A stretch of DNA of 64,000 bases from Nitrospira lenta (GTDB taxonomy: Bacteria > Nitrospirota > Nitrospiria > Nitrospirales > Nitrospiraceae). This document shows, one piece after another, positions 42,837 through 52,592 of the stretch. Every line of letters begins with the position of its first letter. Within the stretch, counting starts at the first letter, position 1. The stretch spans positions 19,826 to 83,825 of the forward strand of contig CAMBDY010000008.1 in NCBI GenBank assembly GCA_945865525.1, written 5' to 3'. Below the pieces are notes generated by a model that had not been told where the DNA came from, did not search any database, and saw only the letters and a program-made list of their open reading frames with translations. A program made the translations under genes and the position numbers.

Positions 42837-43304
42837 CTACACCCACTCCGTCAGCTCTCGAGTCGGCGGCTCATCACTCCGCCCGGCAAGCGTCTCACGA
42901 ATCGTTCGACTCACTAGGTCAATCTCCCCCAAATCTGCAGCGGGCACGACCCAGGCATCTGCCGGTTCGAACTCAATCCGATAGTGATTCTTCTTCGCCG
43001 AAAACCATTCGACATAGGGATGCGGCGCAAGATTCGGATGGGGATCGAACGAGATCAGGTTCACTGTCCCAGTCTGCGGGCTTTCCATGTCACCGATCAT
43101 CTGGCCCGCAAGATCTTCGTCCTCAAACCGGGGATTCTGGAACTGGATAACCTGTCCTGCAATATCGGCCTTAAAGTTGCCCTGTAAATACACATCGATC
43201 GGCCCGATGACCGCGAAAACAATCCGCCCGACGATCGTACCCTCGACGCGATTATCCAGAAACCCTTCTTGCACCCAGCGGCTATTGGCAAATTTCTGCG
43301 CCAT
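42837..43304 (-). CDS. Unknown 155-residue protein
   Basis: Soluble, beta-rich: RVEGTIVGRIVFAVIGPIDV, then YLQGNFKADIAGQVIQFQNP, NLISFDPHPNLAPHPYVEWF and HYRIEFEPADAWVV. It looks like a small domain-type protein that is complete. It lies between the desaturase and the EamA transporter, downstream of the latter with 18 bases between, so probably one transcript. Family not recognised. Confidence 0.66.
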   Translation of the reverse strand: MAQKFANSRWVQEGFLDNRVEGTIVGRIVFAVIGPIDVYLQGNFKADIAGQVIQFQNPRFEDEDLAGQMIGDMESPQTGTVNLISFDPHPNLAPHPYVEWFSAKKNHYRIEFEPADAWVVPAADLGEIDLVSRTIRETLAGRSDEPPTRELTEWV

Positions 43305-43322
43305 CTGACTCCGTGTACCGCG

Positions 43323-44192
43323 CTATGCCGATTGAACCACCGTAACCGTTGACTCAGACGACGTGGAACCGCTCCCCCATGAGCCCACCAGTACCGCGGC
43401 AAGAATAAAGGCACTTCCAACCCAGCCCTGCAGATCCAACGTTTCTCCCAGAAAATACCAGGACAGCCAAGCGGCGTAGACCGGCTCCGAGGCAAAGATC
43501 AAGGCGACTTGTTGCGCGGGCAAAATACGCTGTGCCCATATTTGAACTGCAAAGGCGCCAGTCGCAAGTCCTCCGGTAATCCCGAGCCCGATGAGTAGCA
43601 TTGATGTCGGGGCAAAAGCCGCAGCCGGCGCCCGTTCAATCAACAGGATGGGCAGCAACAAGACAACCATCGCCATCATCTGCCAGACAAATAGGGACGG
43701 CGCATCGACTTCGCGGGTAAACCGTTCGAGACAGGCAATATGGGCAGCAAACGCCAGCGCGCAGCCAAGCGTCAACAGATCGCCAAGATTTCCGGATGCA
43801 CTGGGCTTCACCAGCAGCCAGAGCCCCACCGTCGCAATCCCAGTGGCCACCCACACGCGCCGGTCGAATCGGCACAGGACCAGCGGTACGATGACGACAT
43901 AGAGAGCTGTGATGAACGCAGAATTCGATGCCGTGGTGTACTGCAATCCAACTGTTTGGAGGACATAGCCGAGAAAGAGCCAGCAGGTGGCAATCGCCGC
44001 AGCCCGCAAAACAGCCCACTCGCGGTGCAAGCGCCGCCGCCATAGCACAAACAAAGCCCCGACTAGGATGGCACCCAGGAGAAATCGAAGGAAGAGAAAG
44101 GAGAGCGGCGGAATTTGCTCCAGTACCGCTTTCGTCACGGGAAACGTCGCACCCCAAATAAACGTTGTCAGGAGAAGTGCAAATCGTGGCAT
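43323..44192 (-). CDS. DMT superfamily transporter, EamA domain
   Basis: 289 residues with ten predicted membrane helices in two five-helix halves, each an EamA repeat. The first opens FALLLTTFIWGATFPVTKAV; the second contains the AAWLSWYFLGETLDLQGWVG pattern conserved in RhaT/EamA exporters. The substrate (amino acid, sugar or drug) cannot be told. It leads a probable pair with the unknown gene at 42837. Confidence 0.88.
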   Translation of the reverse strand: MPRFALLLTTFIWGATFPVTKAVLEQIPPLSFLFLRFLLGAILVGALFVLWRRRLHREWAVLRAAAIATCWLFLGYVLQTVGLQYTTASNSAFITALYVVIVPLVLCRFDRRVWVATGIATVGLWLLVKPSASGNLGDLLTLGCALAFAAHIACLERFTREVDAPSLFVWQMMAMVVLLLPILLIERAPAAAFAPTSMLLIGLGITGGLATGAFAVQIWAQRILPAQQVALIFASEPVYAAWLSWYFLGETLDLQGWVGSAFILAAVLVGSWGSGSTSSESTVTVVQSA

Positions 44193-44299
44193 CAGATTGC
44201 GTGATAGGTAATCAGTGATGCATGATGGGCGCGGAAGGATTGGCTAGAAGAAACGAGTCCTAATAACCTTTGACCAAGCACTCATCCCCCATCACTTCT

Positions 44300-44509
44300 T
44301 CAGGCCTTACACAGAACACAACGCCGCTGATCTGTCGTTCCTGCCTGCTCCATCGCGGCTACGGCTCGCTCCTTATCCGGATAGTCGAACCATCCACCCT
44401 CCCAGAAATCGCTGGAAGACCCGATCGTCGACGACGGCACCTCCGCGCAACGATCCTTGTGGAGCGTAACCCGATCAATCGACCGGGCGATGTGAATCCA
44501 ATAGATCAT
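44300..44509 (-). CDS. Small protein with Cys pairs
   Basis: 69 residues from the ATG at 44509 (MIYWIHIARSIDRVTLHKDR). It has C in KDRCAEVP and a CVLC pair at the end, with WEGGWFDYP in the middle. The layout (HxDrC near residue 22 and C-x-x-C at the end) is a small zinc-type pattern I have seen in uncharacterised bacterial proteins. No RBS is obvious. Function unknown. Confidence 0.55.
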   Translation of the reverse strand: MIYWIHIARSIDRVTLHKDRCAEVPSSTIGSSSDFWEGGWFDYPDKERAVAAMEQAGTTDQRRCVLCKA

Positions 44510-44637
44510 AGCAACCACGCCTTTCAGACGAAATGTAGCCCAGCCCTCGTCTCACTGCTCAGGGCTTGACGACATTGACGGCCATAATCGAATTCCGATG
44601 CATGCTACAAGGAGATTTTGCTGCCGATTGAAAGAGT

Positions 44638-44814
44638 TTACGGCAGGAGTTGCCACTCATCCTTTTCGATGAAGACCTTCACTCCGGTCTCAAGCTTTTT
44701 GATATCGTCCTTGTCGAAGAGCTTCATATAGCGCGCGACCCGATCCTCATCATCGATTCGCTCCTCTTGCATCATTCCACTGACACTCTTGTACTTCCGA
44801 ATCAGCAGGGGCAT
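44638..44814 (-). CDS. 58-residue unknown protein
   Basis: Reads MPLLIRKYKSVSGMMQEERI and ends VFIEKDEWQLLP, with a charged helical middle. Its start has a very good ribosome site (aagaggagg, seven bases before ATG). No motif. Good start context and clean frame support it as real. Confidence 0.6.
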   Translation of the reverse strand: MPLLIRKYKSVSGMMQEERIDDEDRVARYMKLFDKDDIKKLETGVKVFIEKDEWQLLP

Positions 44815-44942
44815 CGAAATCCTCCTCTTGAGCCACTAGAACTCATGTCCGTAAAATGTGTACAATAAGGTAAAGCTCAACGACGGGTCAAGAGCGCGTG
44901 CTCTCTTTATCCGGCTTTTATCTCGCGTGAAGGATAGCAACC

Positions 44943-45251
44943 ATGCCGATCTACGAATATCGTTGTGGCAAATGCGAGAAGCAGTTCGACGCCACCCAAT
45001 CAGTCCATACTAGAGCGGAAGATACGCTCTGTCCTCATTGCGGCGCCCAGGACGCTACACGGCTCATGTCCGCCAGCACAACATTAGTCAAAGGCACCCA
45101 CAAAACTGGATTTGCCGAACAAAAAGCCTACAGCATGCTGGACGAGCGAATGGACAAATTCGCCAAGTTGCCACCGTTGATGGGCAAACGCGCCGCCCCC
45201 GAAACTGTTGCGCCGCCCGATGCTTCAACCGGCAGCGGCACGGAGCACTGA
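44943..45251 (+). CDS. FmdB-family zinc ribbon protein
   Basis: 102 residues. FmdB zinc ribbon at residues 1-45: MPIYEYRCGKCEKQFD with the first Cys pair, then CPHCG with the second. The tail is low in structure and ends in Pro/Gly/Ser. Small regulatory zinc ribbons of this type are often near amidase or transport genes; its target is unknown. Start with aagga eight bases upstream. Confidence 0.88.
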   Translation: MPIYEYRCGKCEKQFDATQSVHTRAEDTLCPHCGAQDATRLMSASTTLVKGTHKTGFAEQKAYSMLDERMDKFAKLPPLMGKRAAPETVAPPDASTGSGTEH

Positions 45252-45324
45252 GCCAGACTGTGGAATGGCAGGCCACCGCACAGCCGTCCCTTCCGAATCT
45301 TCACCTTAACCCTGTGGCGCACCC

Positions 45325-46146
45325 ATGATCACGAGACTCGCCCTCTCGCTAAGTCTCAGTTTTCTCCTCAACTGGGGCATGGCCCACCTCGTCCTGGCGG
45401 AGGTCGCCGGGAACCTCATCATCGCCGGGAACGGACCGGAACTAACGACCATTGAACCCCTTGCCCGCGCCTTTGAAAAAGCCAATCCGCGTGCCTATCT
45501 CGATGTCGTCTGGGACAGCAATTCAAGACCGGTTGAAATGGTCAAGTCCGGCCAGGCCCACATCGCCATCACCGGAACGGCAGCCCAAGATCTCTCGGCA
45601 ACGCCCATCGCGTGGGATGGTATCGGCATCCTCATGCACCTCTCCAATCTCACGAAAGAACTCACGAAGCAACAAGCCGCCGACATTTTCTCGGGCAAAA
45701 TCACGATGTGGTCAGAACTCGGTGGGCTCGATACGGAAATATTGGTCATCGACCGGCCTCGTAACCAAAATGTCCGCGAGGCCTTTGAGTCGCAGCTCGG
45801 CATTACCGGCAAGATCACCAGCAACGCGAAGATCATCGGCTCCGATGAGCAGGTCATTAAAACAGTCGTGGGAACCTTGCCTCCTCTGTCTGCGATCGCC
45901 TACCTATCGCTCAGCCAAAGCTTGTCGGTCGTCGCAAACGGTGTCGCGGTCAAACTCGTACCCATCGACAAGATCGAGCCGGAAGGTCCCACCGTCAAAG
46001 ACGGCCGCTATCCGCTCCGGCGCCAGATCCTTCTAGCATCCAAAAAGGAGCCTCATCCGCTAGCTGAGGCCTTCATCCAGTTCGCTCGGTCCCAGGCAGG
46101 GCAACAGCTCATTGCCGATACGTACATTCCCCTTAACGAGAAATAA
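45325..46146 (+). CDS. PstS-like periplasmic substrate-binding protein
   Basis: 273 residues with a signal peptide (to about residue 26). The mature part has the phosphate-binding-protein-like order: NGPELTTIEPLARAFEKANP, GQAHIAITGTAA, then TKQQAADIFSGKITMW and a C-terminal AFIQFARSQAGQQLIADTYI. No pst transporter genes are nearby, so it may serve another role, such as sensing or scavenging anions. The substrate is not proven to be phosphate. Confidence 0.82.
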   Translation: MITRLALSLSLSFLLNWGMAHLVLAEVAGNLIIAGNGPELTTIEPLARAFEKANPRAYLDVVWDSNSRPVEMVKSGQAHIAITGTAAQDLSATPIAWDGIGILMHLSNLTKELTKQQAADIFSGKITMWSELGGLDTEILVIDRPRNQNVREAFESQLGITGKITSNAKIIGSDEQVIKTVVGTLPPLSAIAYLSLSQSLSVVANGVAVKLVPIDKIEPEGPTVKDGRYPLRRQILLASKKEPHPLAEAFIQFARSQAGQQLIADTYIPLNEK

Positions 46147-46177
46147 TCAGATGCCCTTGTTTTTGAAGGAGGTACCT

Positions 46178-46636
46178 ATGCAGATATGGCGATCATCGTG
46201 GTTCATACTCCTAGGACTCATCGTTTCTATCTCGTTACCCATGCCCCCCGCCTCTGCGGAAGAGCCAGGCGCGATGGTGGACGGCGCAGGGTTCAGCCTC
46301 TACGGAACTGAGTCTATCAAGGGGGTTGATGCCGCGAAAATTGAGCGGGATCCTGTCTGCGACCGGAGCAAGCGGCCCAAGATCTTCAAGATCGAGCCGG
46401 ACGAAGCCAAACCTGGCCAGAAAGTGACCATCAGAGGCGAGAATTTTGGGACCAAAGAATGCTTCCACGGGGTGGCCTTTAGCGCAGCTGGTCCAGCCAA
46501 AATCGACCATACCTTTCTCAACGACAGCACTATTGAAGCCACGGTTCCTGACGTCCGGCCCGGCATGTCGTTCATCGACGTGGTCGCCGGCGGTGGCAAT
46601 GCTCGCTCAAAGGGATTCCTCGTCCAATCCAAGTAA
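46178..46636 (+). CDS. Secreted IPT/TIG domain protein
   Basis: 152 residues from the ATG at 46178, which has a strong aaggaggt site upstream; a longer reading overlaps the PstS-like gene. A signal peptide ends near ASAEE. The mature domain is an IPT/TIG fold: PKIFKIEPDEAKPGQKVTI, RGENFG, then the FLNDSTIEATVPDVRPG block. It is cell-surface or periplasmic. Followed by a clear hairpin terminator. Confidence 0.83.
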   Translation: MQIWRSSWFILLGLIVSISLPMPPASAEEPGAMVDGAGFSLYGTESIKGVDAAKIERDPVCDRSKRPKIFKIEPDEAKPGQKVTIRGENFGTKECFHGVAFSAAGPAKIDHTFLNDSTIEATVPDVRPGMSFIDVVAGGGNARSKGFLVQSK

Positions 46637-46655
46637 CCGAATCCAGCAATCTCCG

Positions 46656-46686
46656 CCAGAGACGCGGCACTGTGCCGTGTCTCTGG
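46656..46686 (+). terminator. Hairpin terminator
   Basis: A 14-base-pair stem with one mismatch (arms 46656-46669 and 46673-46686, loop ctg) 20 bases after the IPT/TIG gene stop. The following bases are CT-rich rather than a pure T run. Confidence 0.65.
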
Positions 46687-46816
46687 CCTCCTTAATCAGC
46701 CCCATCTCCACCGACGCTCCCTCGACAAGACTCTTGATCTTATGCTAACTTACGCCCTGATTTTCACCTGAGAACGATCGCAAAATCTGCGGCGATCCAA
46801 GAAAATAGGGACCGGC

Positions 46817-48235
46817 ATGTTCAAGAAAATTCTGGTGGCCAATCGCGGCGAAATCGCTATGCGAATTATCCGCGCCTGCCGCGAATTGAATATTGCCACT
46901 GCCGCTATCTACTCCGAAGCCGACTCAACTGGCATCTACGTCAAAAAAGCGGACGAGGCCTATATGGTCGGGCCCGGACCGGTCAAAGGCTTTCTGGACA
47001 GCCAACAGATCGTCGACCTGGCCCTGCGGATCGGCGCTGATGCCATCCACCCAGGCTATGGATTCCTCTCGGAAAATGCCCAATTCGCGCAACTCTGCGA
47101 GAACTCTGGCGTCACCTTCATCGGCCCCTCGCCCCATGCCATCGATTTGATGGGAAGCAAAGTGAACGCGCGCGAGTTAGCTAAACGGGTCGGCGTCCCC
47201 ATCGTCCCAGGCACCGAAGGCAGCGTCACCAACGTCAATGAAGCCTTGGCCTTTGCCAAAGAAACCGGCTACCCCGTCATGATCAAAGCCAACGCGGGCG
47301 GGGGCGGACGCGGCCTCCGGGTCGTGCGATCCGATGCCGAACTCCGAGAGAACATGGCGGTCGCCTCACGGGAAGCCCAAGCCTCCTTCGGCGACGGCAG
47401 CATCTTTCTCGAGAAATATATTGAACGGCCGCATCATATCGAATTTCAGATTTTGGCTGACCAGCATGGCAATATCATCCACCTAGGCGAGCGGGATTGC
47501 TCGATCCAGCGCCGGCACCAGAAACTCATCGAAATCGCCCCCTCGCTGATTCTGACGCCGCAGCTGCGCGCCAAGATGGGAGACGCGGCCATCACCATTG
47601 CTAAGGCGGTTAATTACAACAATGCCGGCACCGTTGAGTTCCTCCTCGATCAGGACGGACGCTATTACTTCATCGAAATGAACCCACGCCTCCAGGTCGA
47701 ACACACTGTCACGGAGCAGATCACAGCGATCGACATTGTGCGTAATCAGATTGCCATTGCCGCCGGCAATCCGCTCGACATTACGCAACAGCAGGTCACG
47801 CTCCAAGGCCATTCTATTCAATGCCGTATCAACGCCGAAGACCCCAAGAATAACTTCCGCCCATGCGCCGGGACGATTACCGCCTATCTCTCACCGGGCG
47901 GAATCGGCGTGCGCATCGACGGCGCGGTCTACAAGGATTATGCAGTGCCACCTTACTACGACGCCCTCTTGGCCAAACTGACCGTGCGCGGTCGCACCTG
48001 GGAAGAAACCGTCAGCCGCATGAGACGATCGCTCGAAGAGTATGTCTTGCGCGGAGTCAAGACAACGATCCCCTTCATGAAGGAGATCATGCAGGAGGAG
48101 GACTTCATGGCAGGACGGTTCGACACCTCCTACCTAGAGACGCATCCGGCTCTCTTCAGCTACGATGAATTCGAGCAACCGGAGGATCTGGTGCTGGCGC
48201 TCTCCGCCGCCATCGCCGCCTACGAAGGGCTGTAG
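46817..48235 (+). CDS. pycA: Pyruvate carboxylase subunit A (biotin carboxylase)
   Basis: 472 residues. An ATP-grasp enzyme that carboxylates biotin: FKKILVANRGEIAMRIIRAC at the start, ATP-site glycine loop MIKANAGGGGRGLRVV (about 155), then HIEFQILADQHGNIIHL, ERDCSIQRRHQKLIEIAPS and EMNPRLQVEH. It lacks the biotin-carrier and transferase parts, which are in the next gene. It could equally serve acetyl-CoA carboxylase as AccC, but the pairing with an oxaloacetate-forming subunit favours PycA. Confidence 0.9.
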   Translation: MFKKILVANRGEIAMRIIRACRELNIATAAIYSEADSTGIYVKKADEAYMVGPGPVKGFLDSQQIVDLALRIGADAIHPGYGFLSENAQFAQLCENSGVTFIGPSPHAIDLMGSKVNARELAKRVGVPIVPGTEGSVTNVNEALAFAKETGYPVMIKANAGGGGRGLRVVRSDAELRENMAVASREAQASFGDGSIFLEKYIERPHHIEFQILADQHGNIIHLGERDCSIQRRHQKLIEIAPSLILTPQLRAKMGDAAITIAKAVNYNNAGTVEFLLDQDGRYYFIEMNPRLQVEHTVTEQITAIDIVRNQIAIAAGNPLDITQQQVTLQGHSIQCRINAEDPKNNFRPCAGTITAYLSPGGIGVRIDGAVYKDYAVPPYYDALLAKLTVRGRTWEETVSRMRRSLEEYVLRGVKTTIPFMKEIMQEEDFMAGRFDTSYLETHPALFSYDEFEQPEDLVLALSAAIAAYEGL

Positions 48236-48289
48236 CCACACAGCCGTCTATCCACCTCGATGACAGGATAACGAAAAGACCAGGACATC

Positions 48290-50242
48290 ATGGCGACACG
48301 ACGACCCTCGAAAAAGCAGATTCCCAAGAAGCCGACAGCCGGACCAGCAGCCCGGACGACGAAAGCCCGCGCCACGGTCAGCCCAGAGCTGACCATCCAC
48401 CCAGCGCCTGGCAAGCCCCTCCTGATTACCGAGGTCGCCTTGCGCGACGGCCATCAGTCACTCCTGGCCACGCGCATGCGGACCGAAGACATGCTGCCGA
48501 TCGCCATGAAAATTGATGCCGTCGGCTATTGGTCGCTGGAGGTCTGGGGCGGCGCCACCTTCGATACCTGTCTGCGTTTCCTCAAAGAAGACCCCTGGGA
48601 ACGGCTCCGCGCGTTACGCGCCGCCATGCCTAACACCAAACTGCAAATGCTGCTCCGCGGGCAGAACCTGGTCGGCTACCGGCACTATGCCGACGATGTG
48701 CTGGAACGGTTCATCGAACGGTCCGCCGCCAATGGCATCGACGTCTTCCGCATCTTCGACGCGCTCAACGATATCCGCAACCTCGAACGGGCCATGCGGG
48801 AAGTAAAAGCCTGTGGCAAACATGTCGAAGCCGCCATCAGCTACACCATCAGTCCTGTCCACAGCGTGGACCGGTTCGTCGATATGGCGAAAAAGTTGGA
48901 AGACCTAGGGACCAACACGCTCTGCATCAAAGATATGGCTGGCCTCCTGGCGCCGCTCGACGCCTACCACCTTGTCCGCCGCATCAAAGCCGCGGTGAAG
49001 GTCCCAGTTCATTTGCACTCACATTACACCTCGGGCATGGCCCCGATGACCTCCCTGATGGCGATCCTTGGCGGCTTAGACATGTTGGATACCTCCATCT
49101 CCCCTTTGGCCGGAGGCACCTCGCACCCTGCGACGGAAACCATGGTGGCTTCACTGCGCAACACGCCGTACGATACGGGACTGGACCTAGCCTCGTTCCT
49201 CCCGATCACTGAACATTTCCGCACCGTACGACGGAAGTACCGACAATTCGAAAGCGAGTTCACCGGGGTTGATGCCGAGATTCTCACTTCGCAGATTCCA
49301 GGCGGTATGCTTTCAAATCTCGCAGCGCAATTGACCGAGCAAAATGCGCTCGACCGGATCAAAGAAGTCCTAGATGAAGTGCCGCGCGTTCGTAAGGACA
49401 TGGGCTATCCCCCTCTCGTCACGCCGACCAGCCAAATCGTGGGCACTCAAGCCACACTCAACGTCCTGACGGGCGAGCGGTACAAAGTTATTACGACGGA
49501 AACGAAGAACTACTTCCTCGGCCTCTACGGACGGGCGCCGGGACCGGTCGATCTCGGCATCATGGCCCGTGCGATCGGGAACGAACAGCCGATCAAGAGC
49601 AGGCCTGCTGATCGGCTAGAACCTGAACTCGAAGCCATCAAAAAGGATCTGCCTGCCTCGGCGACTACGGTGGAAGATCATCTATCCTTCGCCCTCTTCC
49701 CTGCGATCGCGCGGGACTTCTTCGAAGCACGCGAGAAGGGAGACCTCGCACTAGCCCCGCTCGAGAGCTTCTTGCCCGGCGGGCCTTCTGCGGCTACAGA
49801 ACTCCATTTGGCCCCCGCAGAATTCAACGTCACGGTCCACGGCGAAACCTACCACGTGCAAGTCTCAGGATCCGGGCGAAAAGTCGACGGGCGCAAGCCC
49901 TACTACATCCGGGTCAACGATAAACTCGAAGAGGTCTCGTTAGAACCGATCCAGGAAATCTTGGCGGGCCTACCGCAAACCCCCGACAGTGGTACCAGCG
50001 GTAAACCTAAACGGCCCAGACCCTCCAAACTTGGCGATGTGGTCCCCCCGATGCCGGGACGAGTTGTCAAAGTGCTGGTCGCGCTTAATGCCAAGGTCAA
50101 AACTGGAGAGCCCCTCCTGATCATCGAAGCCATGAAGATGGAAAGCCAGGTCCCAGCGCCGATCGACGGAACAGTCACCGCCATCCTCGTCGCTGAAGGG
50201 GACAATGTAAAGACGGATGAGACAGTCATCCAACTGGACTAG
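48290..50242 (+). CDS. pycB: Pyruvate carboxylase subunit B / oxaloacetate decarboxylase alpha-like
   Basis: 650 residues. A basic Lys/Ala/Arg N-terminal tail of about 35 residues precedes the HMG-lyase-like domain ([20 protein letters not shown], with metal-site [13 protein letters not shown] near residue 240), then the PYC/OADA helical domain, and a C-terminal biotinyl domain with the EAMKMESQV biotin Lys. With PycA it turns pyruvate, bicarbonate and ATP into oxaloacetate, feeding the (reverse) TCA cycle. The two genes lie 54 bases apart. Confidence 0.92.
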   Translation: MATRRPSKKQIPKKPTAGPAARTTKARATVSPELTIHPAPGKPLLITEVALRDGHQSLLATRMRTEDMLPIAMKIDAVGYWSLEVWGGATFDTCLRFLKEDPWERLRALRAAMPNTKLQMLLRGQNLVGYRHYADDVLERFIERSAANGIDVFRIFDALNDIRNLERAMREVKACGKHVEAAISYTISPVHSVDRFVDMAKKLEDLGTNTLCIKDMAGLLAPLDAYHLVRRIKAAVKVPVHLHSHYTSGMAPMTSLMAILGGLDMLDTSISPLAGGTSHPATETMVASLRNTPYDTGLDLASFLPITEHFRTVRRKYRQFESEFTGVDAEILTSQIPGGMLSNLAAQLTEQNALDRIKEVLDEVPRVRKDMGYPPLVTPTSQIVGTQATLNVLTGERYKVITTETKNYFLGLYGRAPGPVDLGIMARAIGNEQPIKSRPADRLEPELEAIKKDLPASATTVEDHLSFALFPAIARDFFEAREKGDLALAPLESFLPGGPSAATELHLAPAEFNVTVHGETYHVQVSGSGRKVDGRKPYYIRVNDKLEEVSLEPIQEILAGLPQTPDSGTSGKPKRPRPSKLGDVVPPMPGRVVKVLVALNAKVKTGEPLLIIEAMKMESQVPAPIDGTVTAILVAEGDNVKTDETVIQLD

Positions 50243-50293
50243 TTCTCGCTCCGACACCTAGGCGCCGTCGCCTCGTTGATAGCTGATAGGTCC

Positions 50294-51097
50294 ATGAACA
50301 CATCATTGATCAAACAAGTCTTGACCATTGCCGGCTCCGACTCCGGTGGAGGCGCGGGTATCCAAGCCGATATCAAAGCCATGTCGGCCAACGGCGTCTT
50401 CGCCATGTCGGTGATTACCTCCGTCACTGCACAGAATACGGAAGAGGTCACCGACATCTTCGAGTTGCCGACTTCAATCATCGCGGCGCAAATCGATGCG
50501 GTATTCAACGATTTTGACGTCGCCGCCGTAAAAACTGGCATGCTCTCCTCGACGGCGATTGTCGAAACCGTCGCGAACCTCCTGAAGCCTCAAAACGTCA
50601 CAAATCTCGTCGTGGACCCAGTCATGATCTCGAAGACCAGCTGGGCGCTGCTCAAGCCAGAAGCGATCGACGCCATGAAAAAGCAGCTCTTTCCATTAGC
50701 GCAGCTCGTCACGCCGAACATCCATGAAGCGCAGCAACTCTCCGGTATCGAGATCAAGACCCTCGCGGACGCGCGACGCGCCGCCAAAATTATCCATGGG
50801 TTCGGTTGCAAACATGTGTTGATCAAGGGCGGTCATTTAGTGGCAGAACGAGCCACCGACCTGCTCTATGACGGCCGGTTCTTCAATGTATTCAAAGGGG
50901 AATTCATCGACACTCCCCACACACATGGCACCGGTTGCACATTGGCCTCGGCCATCGCCGCCCATCTCGCGCGGGGCAAATCCGTGAACGATGCGGTTCA
51001 ATCGGCTAAGACCTATCTCACCGAGGCTATTCGCCATAGTTTGGCGATCGGGCATGGAACAGGGCCTACAAATCATTTCTATTTCCTCCAAAGCTAG
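50294..51097 (+). CDS. thiD: Hydroxymethylpyrimidine (phosphate) kinase
   Basis: 267 residues from the ATG at 50294. It phosphorylates HMP and HMP-P in thiamine synthesis. Motifs: [20 protein letters not shown] at the start, [13 protein letters not shown] (about 115), and the C-terminal [20 protein letters not shown] anion hole. No TPP riboswitch is visible in the short gap after pycB, and no other thi genes are in the window. Confidence 0.95.
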   Translation: MNTSLIKQVLTIAGSDSGGGAGIQADIKAMSANGVFAMSVITSVTAQNTEEVTDIFELPTSIIAAQIDAVFNDFDVAAVKTGMLSSTAIVETVANLLKPQNVTNLVVDPVMISKTSWALLKPEAIDAMKKQLFPLAQLVTPNIHEAQQLSGIEIKTLADARRAAKIIHGFGCKHVLIKGGHLVAERATDLLYDGRFFNVFKGEFIDTPHTHGTGCTLASAIAAHLARGKSVNDAVQSAKTYLTEAIRHSLAIGHGTGPTNHFYFLQS

Positions 51098-51301
51098 CAG
51101 GAAACAGGAAATACTGGGGAGCAACACTGGATGGCCTGCACGTCTTGGACAATATGAATATCGTTTCAGAAAGCTCAAACACTTCGTCCAACACGGCTGC
51201 AGGTCAGTCGAATCTGGAGGTCCCCCCACAGATACGTTGAGGATTTTGATGAGCCGAGAACGAGGCTGGGAGAATGTTCAGCCTCCGGCTAGGAGGACTC
51301 C

Positions 51302-52582
51302 ATGAGCCGTTTGAGTTGTCGTCCGTTAGGCTTTCTGGTCACAGGGTTTAGCTGGCTCCTGCTGGGCTCGCTAGTGGGATTCGCCATCCTGATCGGATTG
51401 GTCTATGGCACGCCACTGCCCTCCTGGCTCAAACTAGTCCATGTGCATGCCACCCTCATCGGCGGCATTCTCCAATTGATGGCCGGTGGATTGCTCGCCT
51501 CTCAGTCTCATAATTCCCAAGGCGACCGAACCCCGTCCGACTCCCATCTATTACTCTTCGTCACCCTGAACGCTGCGACGACGGCGTTGCTCGTGGGATT
51601 CGGACTCGGGGACATGAGGGTCGTTGGCCTAGCAGGAATTGTGGTGATTGGAGCAGTCCTCTCCCTTGCCTCAACCGTCTGGCAGTACACGCGGCAACGC
51701 CGAACTGAGCCAGCCAGTCCTTCCTGGCTCTATCGATTCTCACTCCTCGCCTTGCTCGCAGGATTGGTGTTGGGTACCGCAATGGCCTTCGGCTTCATGC
51801 CGGAGCTCTATGCCCATGCACGTCTTTTGCATCTGCATATCATTCTGCTGGGATTCGTCACGCTGGCCATCATCAGCCTCACGCATCACCTTCTGCCGAT
51901 CATCCTGCATACCGAGCTCTACAGCCCGAGGCTCGCCACACTCGTTATGAGGCTGCTGCCAACCGGTCTTGCCGTCTTGATCGTTGGGTTTATCACCTCG
52001 TCCCTCCAACTTGAGCTCGTGGTCGGAGGACTACTTGTCCTCAGCATCGGCCTCTATGCGTATAACCTCCTGCGCACTTGGATCCGCTCAGGCCAGCCGG
52101 GGAATGCCGCTTCCGACCACCTCCTAGTCGCAACGCTTTTTCTGGTCCTCACGATGATCATGGGAGTCCTCGTCGGAGCTAACGCATTCCCCCAGTTGCC
52201 GATACTGCCGTTCGGATCCTTGCACCTCGCGGCCTATACCCACATGGCCTTCATCGGATTCATCCTACAGAGCGTCGTAGGAACCCTGTCCTATGGCGTT
52301 CCTGAAATACTGACGACCCGCCGAGCCCCCAGCAAGAAGAAGCAGGGGCTCTACCGGGATCAACTCACCACCATCATGAACCGAGGGCGAACTTTTCAGC
52401 TGACTGGACTCAGCTTGGGCACAATGAGCTTCGGCCTCTTGGCTGCGATGACCTGGAATTTCTCTCTCGCTGCACTCTCCATTCAAATCGCGACTTGGGC
52501 GACCGTCGGTCTGCTTCTGGGTAGCTTAACCCTCTTTACGGCCAAACTCGCCTGGGCGCTTGGGGTTTGGCCTTCAGAATAA
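51302..52582 (+). CDS. cbb3-oxidase-subunit-I-like multi-helix membrane protein
   Basis: 426 residues, about twelve membrane helices. Several helices carry His: KLVHVHATLIGG, HLHIILLGF, ITHHLLPII and YTHMAFIGF. These positions resemble haem-ligand helices of haem-copper oxidase subunit I (CcoN, NorB), but the family lacks the complete ligand set, so it is probably a haem-binding relative rather than an oxidase. It has a strong aggagg site at the start and the hydrolase follows with a short gap. No ccoO or ccoP is nearby. Confidence 0.62.
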   Translation: MSRLSCRPLGFLVTGFSWLLLGSLVGFAILIGLVYGTPLPSWLKLVHVHATLIGGILQLMAGGLLASQSHNSQGDRTPSDSHLLLFVTLNAATTALLVGFGLGDMRVVGLAGIVVIGAVLSLASTVWQYTRQRRTEPASPSWLYRFSLLALLAGLVLGTAMAFGFMPELYAHARLLHLHIILLGFVTLAIISLTHHLLPIILHTELYSPRLATLVMRLLPTGLAVLIVGFITSSLQLELVVGGLLVLSIGLYAYNLLRTWIRSGQPGNAASDHLLVATLFLVLTMIMGVLVGANAFPQLPILPFGSLHLAAYTHMAFIGFILQSVVGTLSYGVPEILTTRRAPSKKKQGLYRDQLTTIMNRGRTFQLTGLSLGTMSFGLLAAMTWNFSLAALSIQIATWATVGLLLGSLTLFTAKLAWALGVWPSE

Positions 52583-52592
52583 TCGCCGAACC

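Noticed and set aside
50243..50293. TPP riboswitch before thiD
   Set aside because: The gap after pycB is only about 50 bases and contains no thi-box-like sequence.
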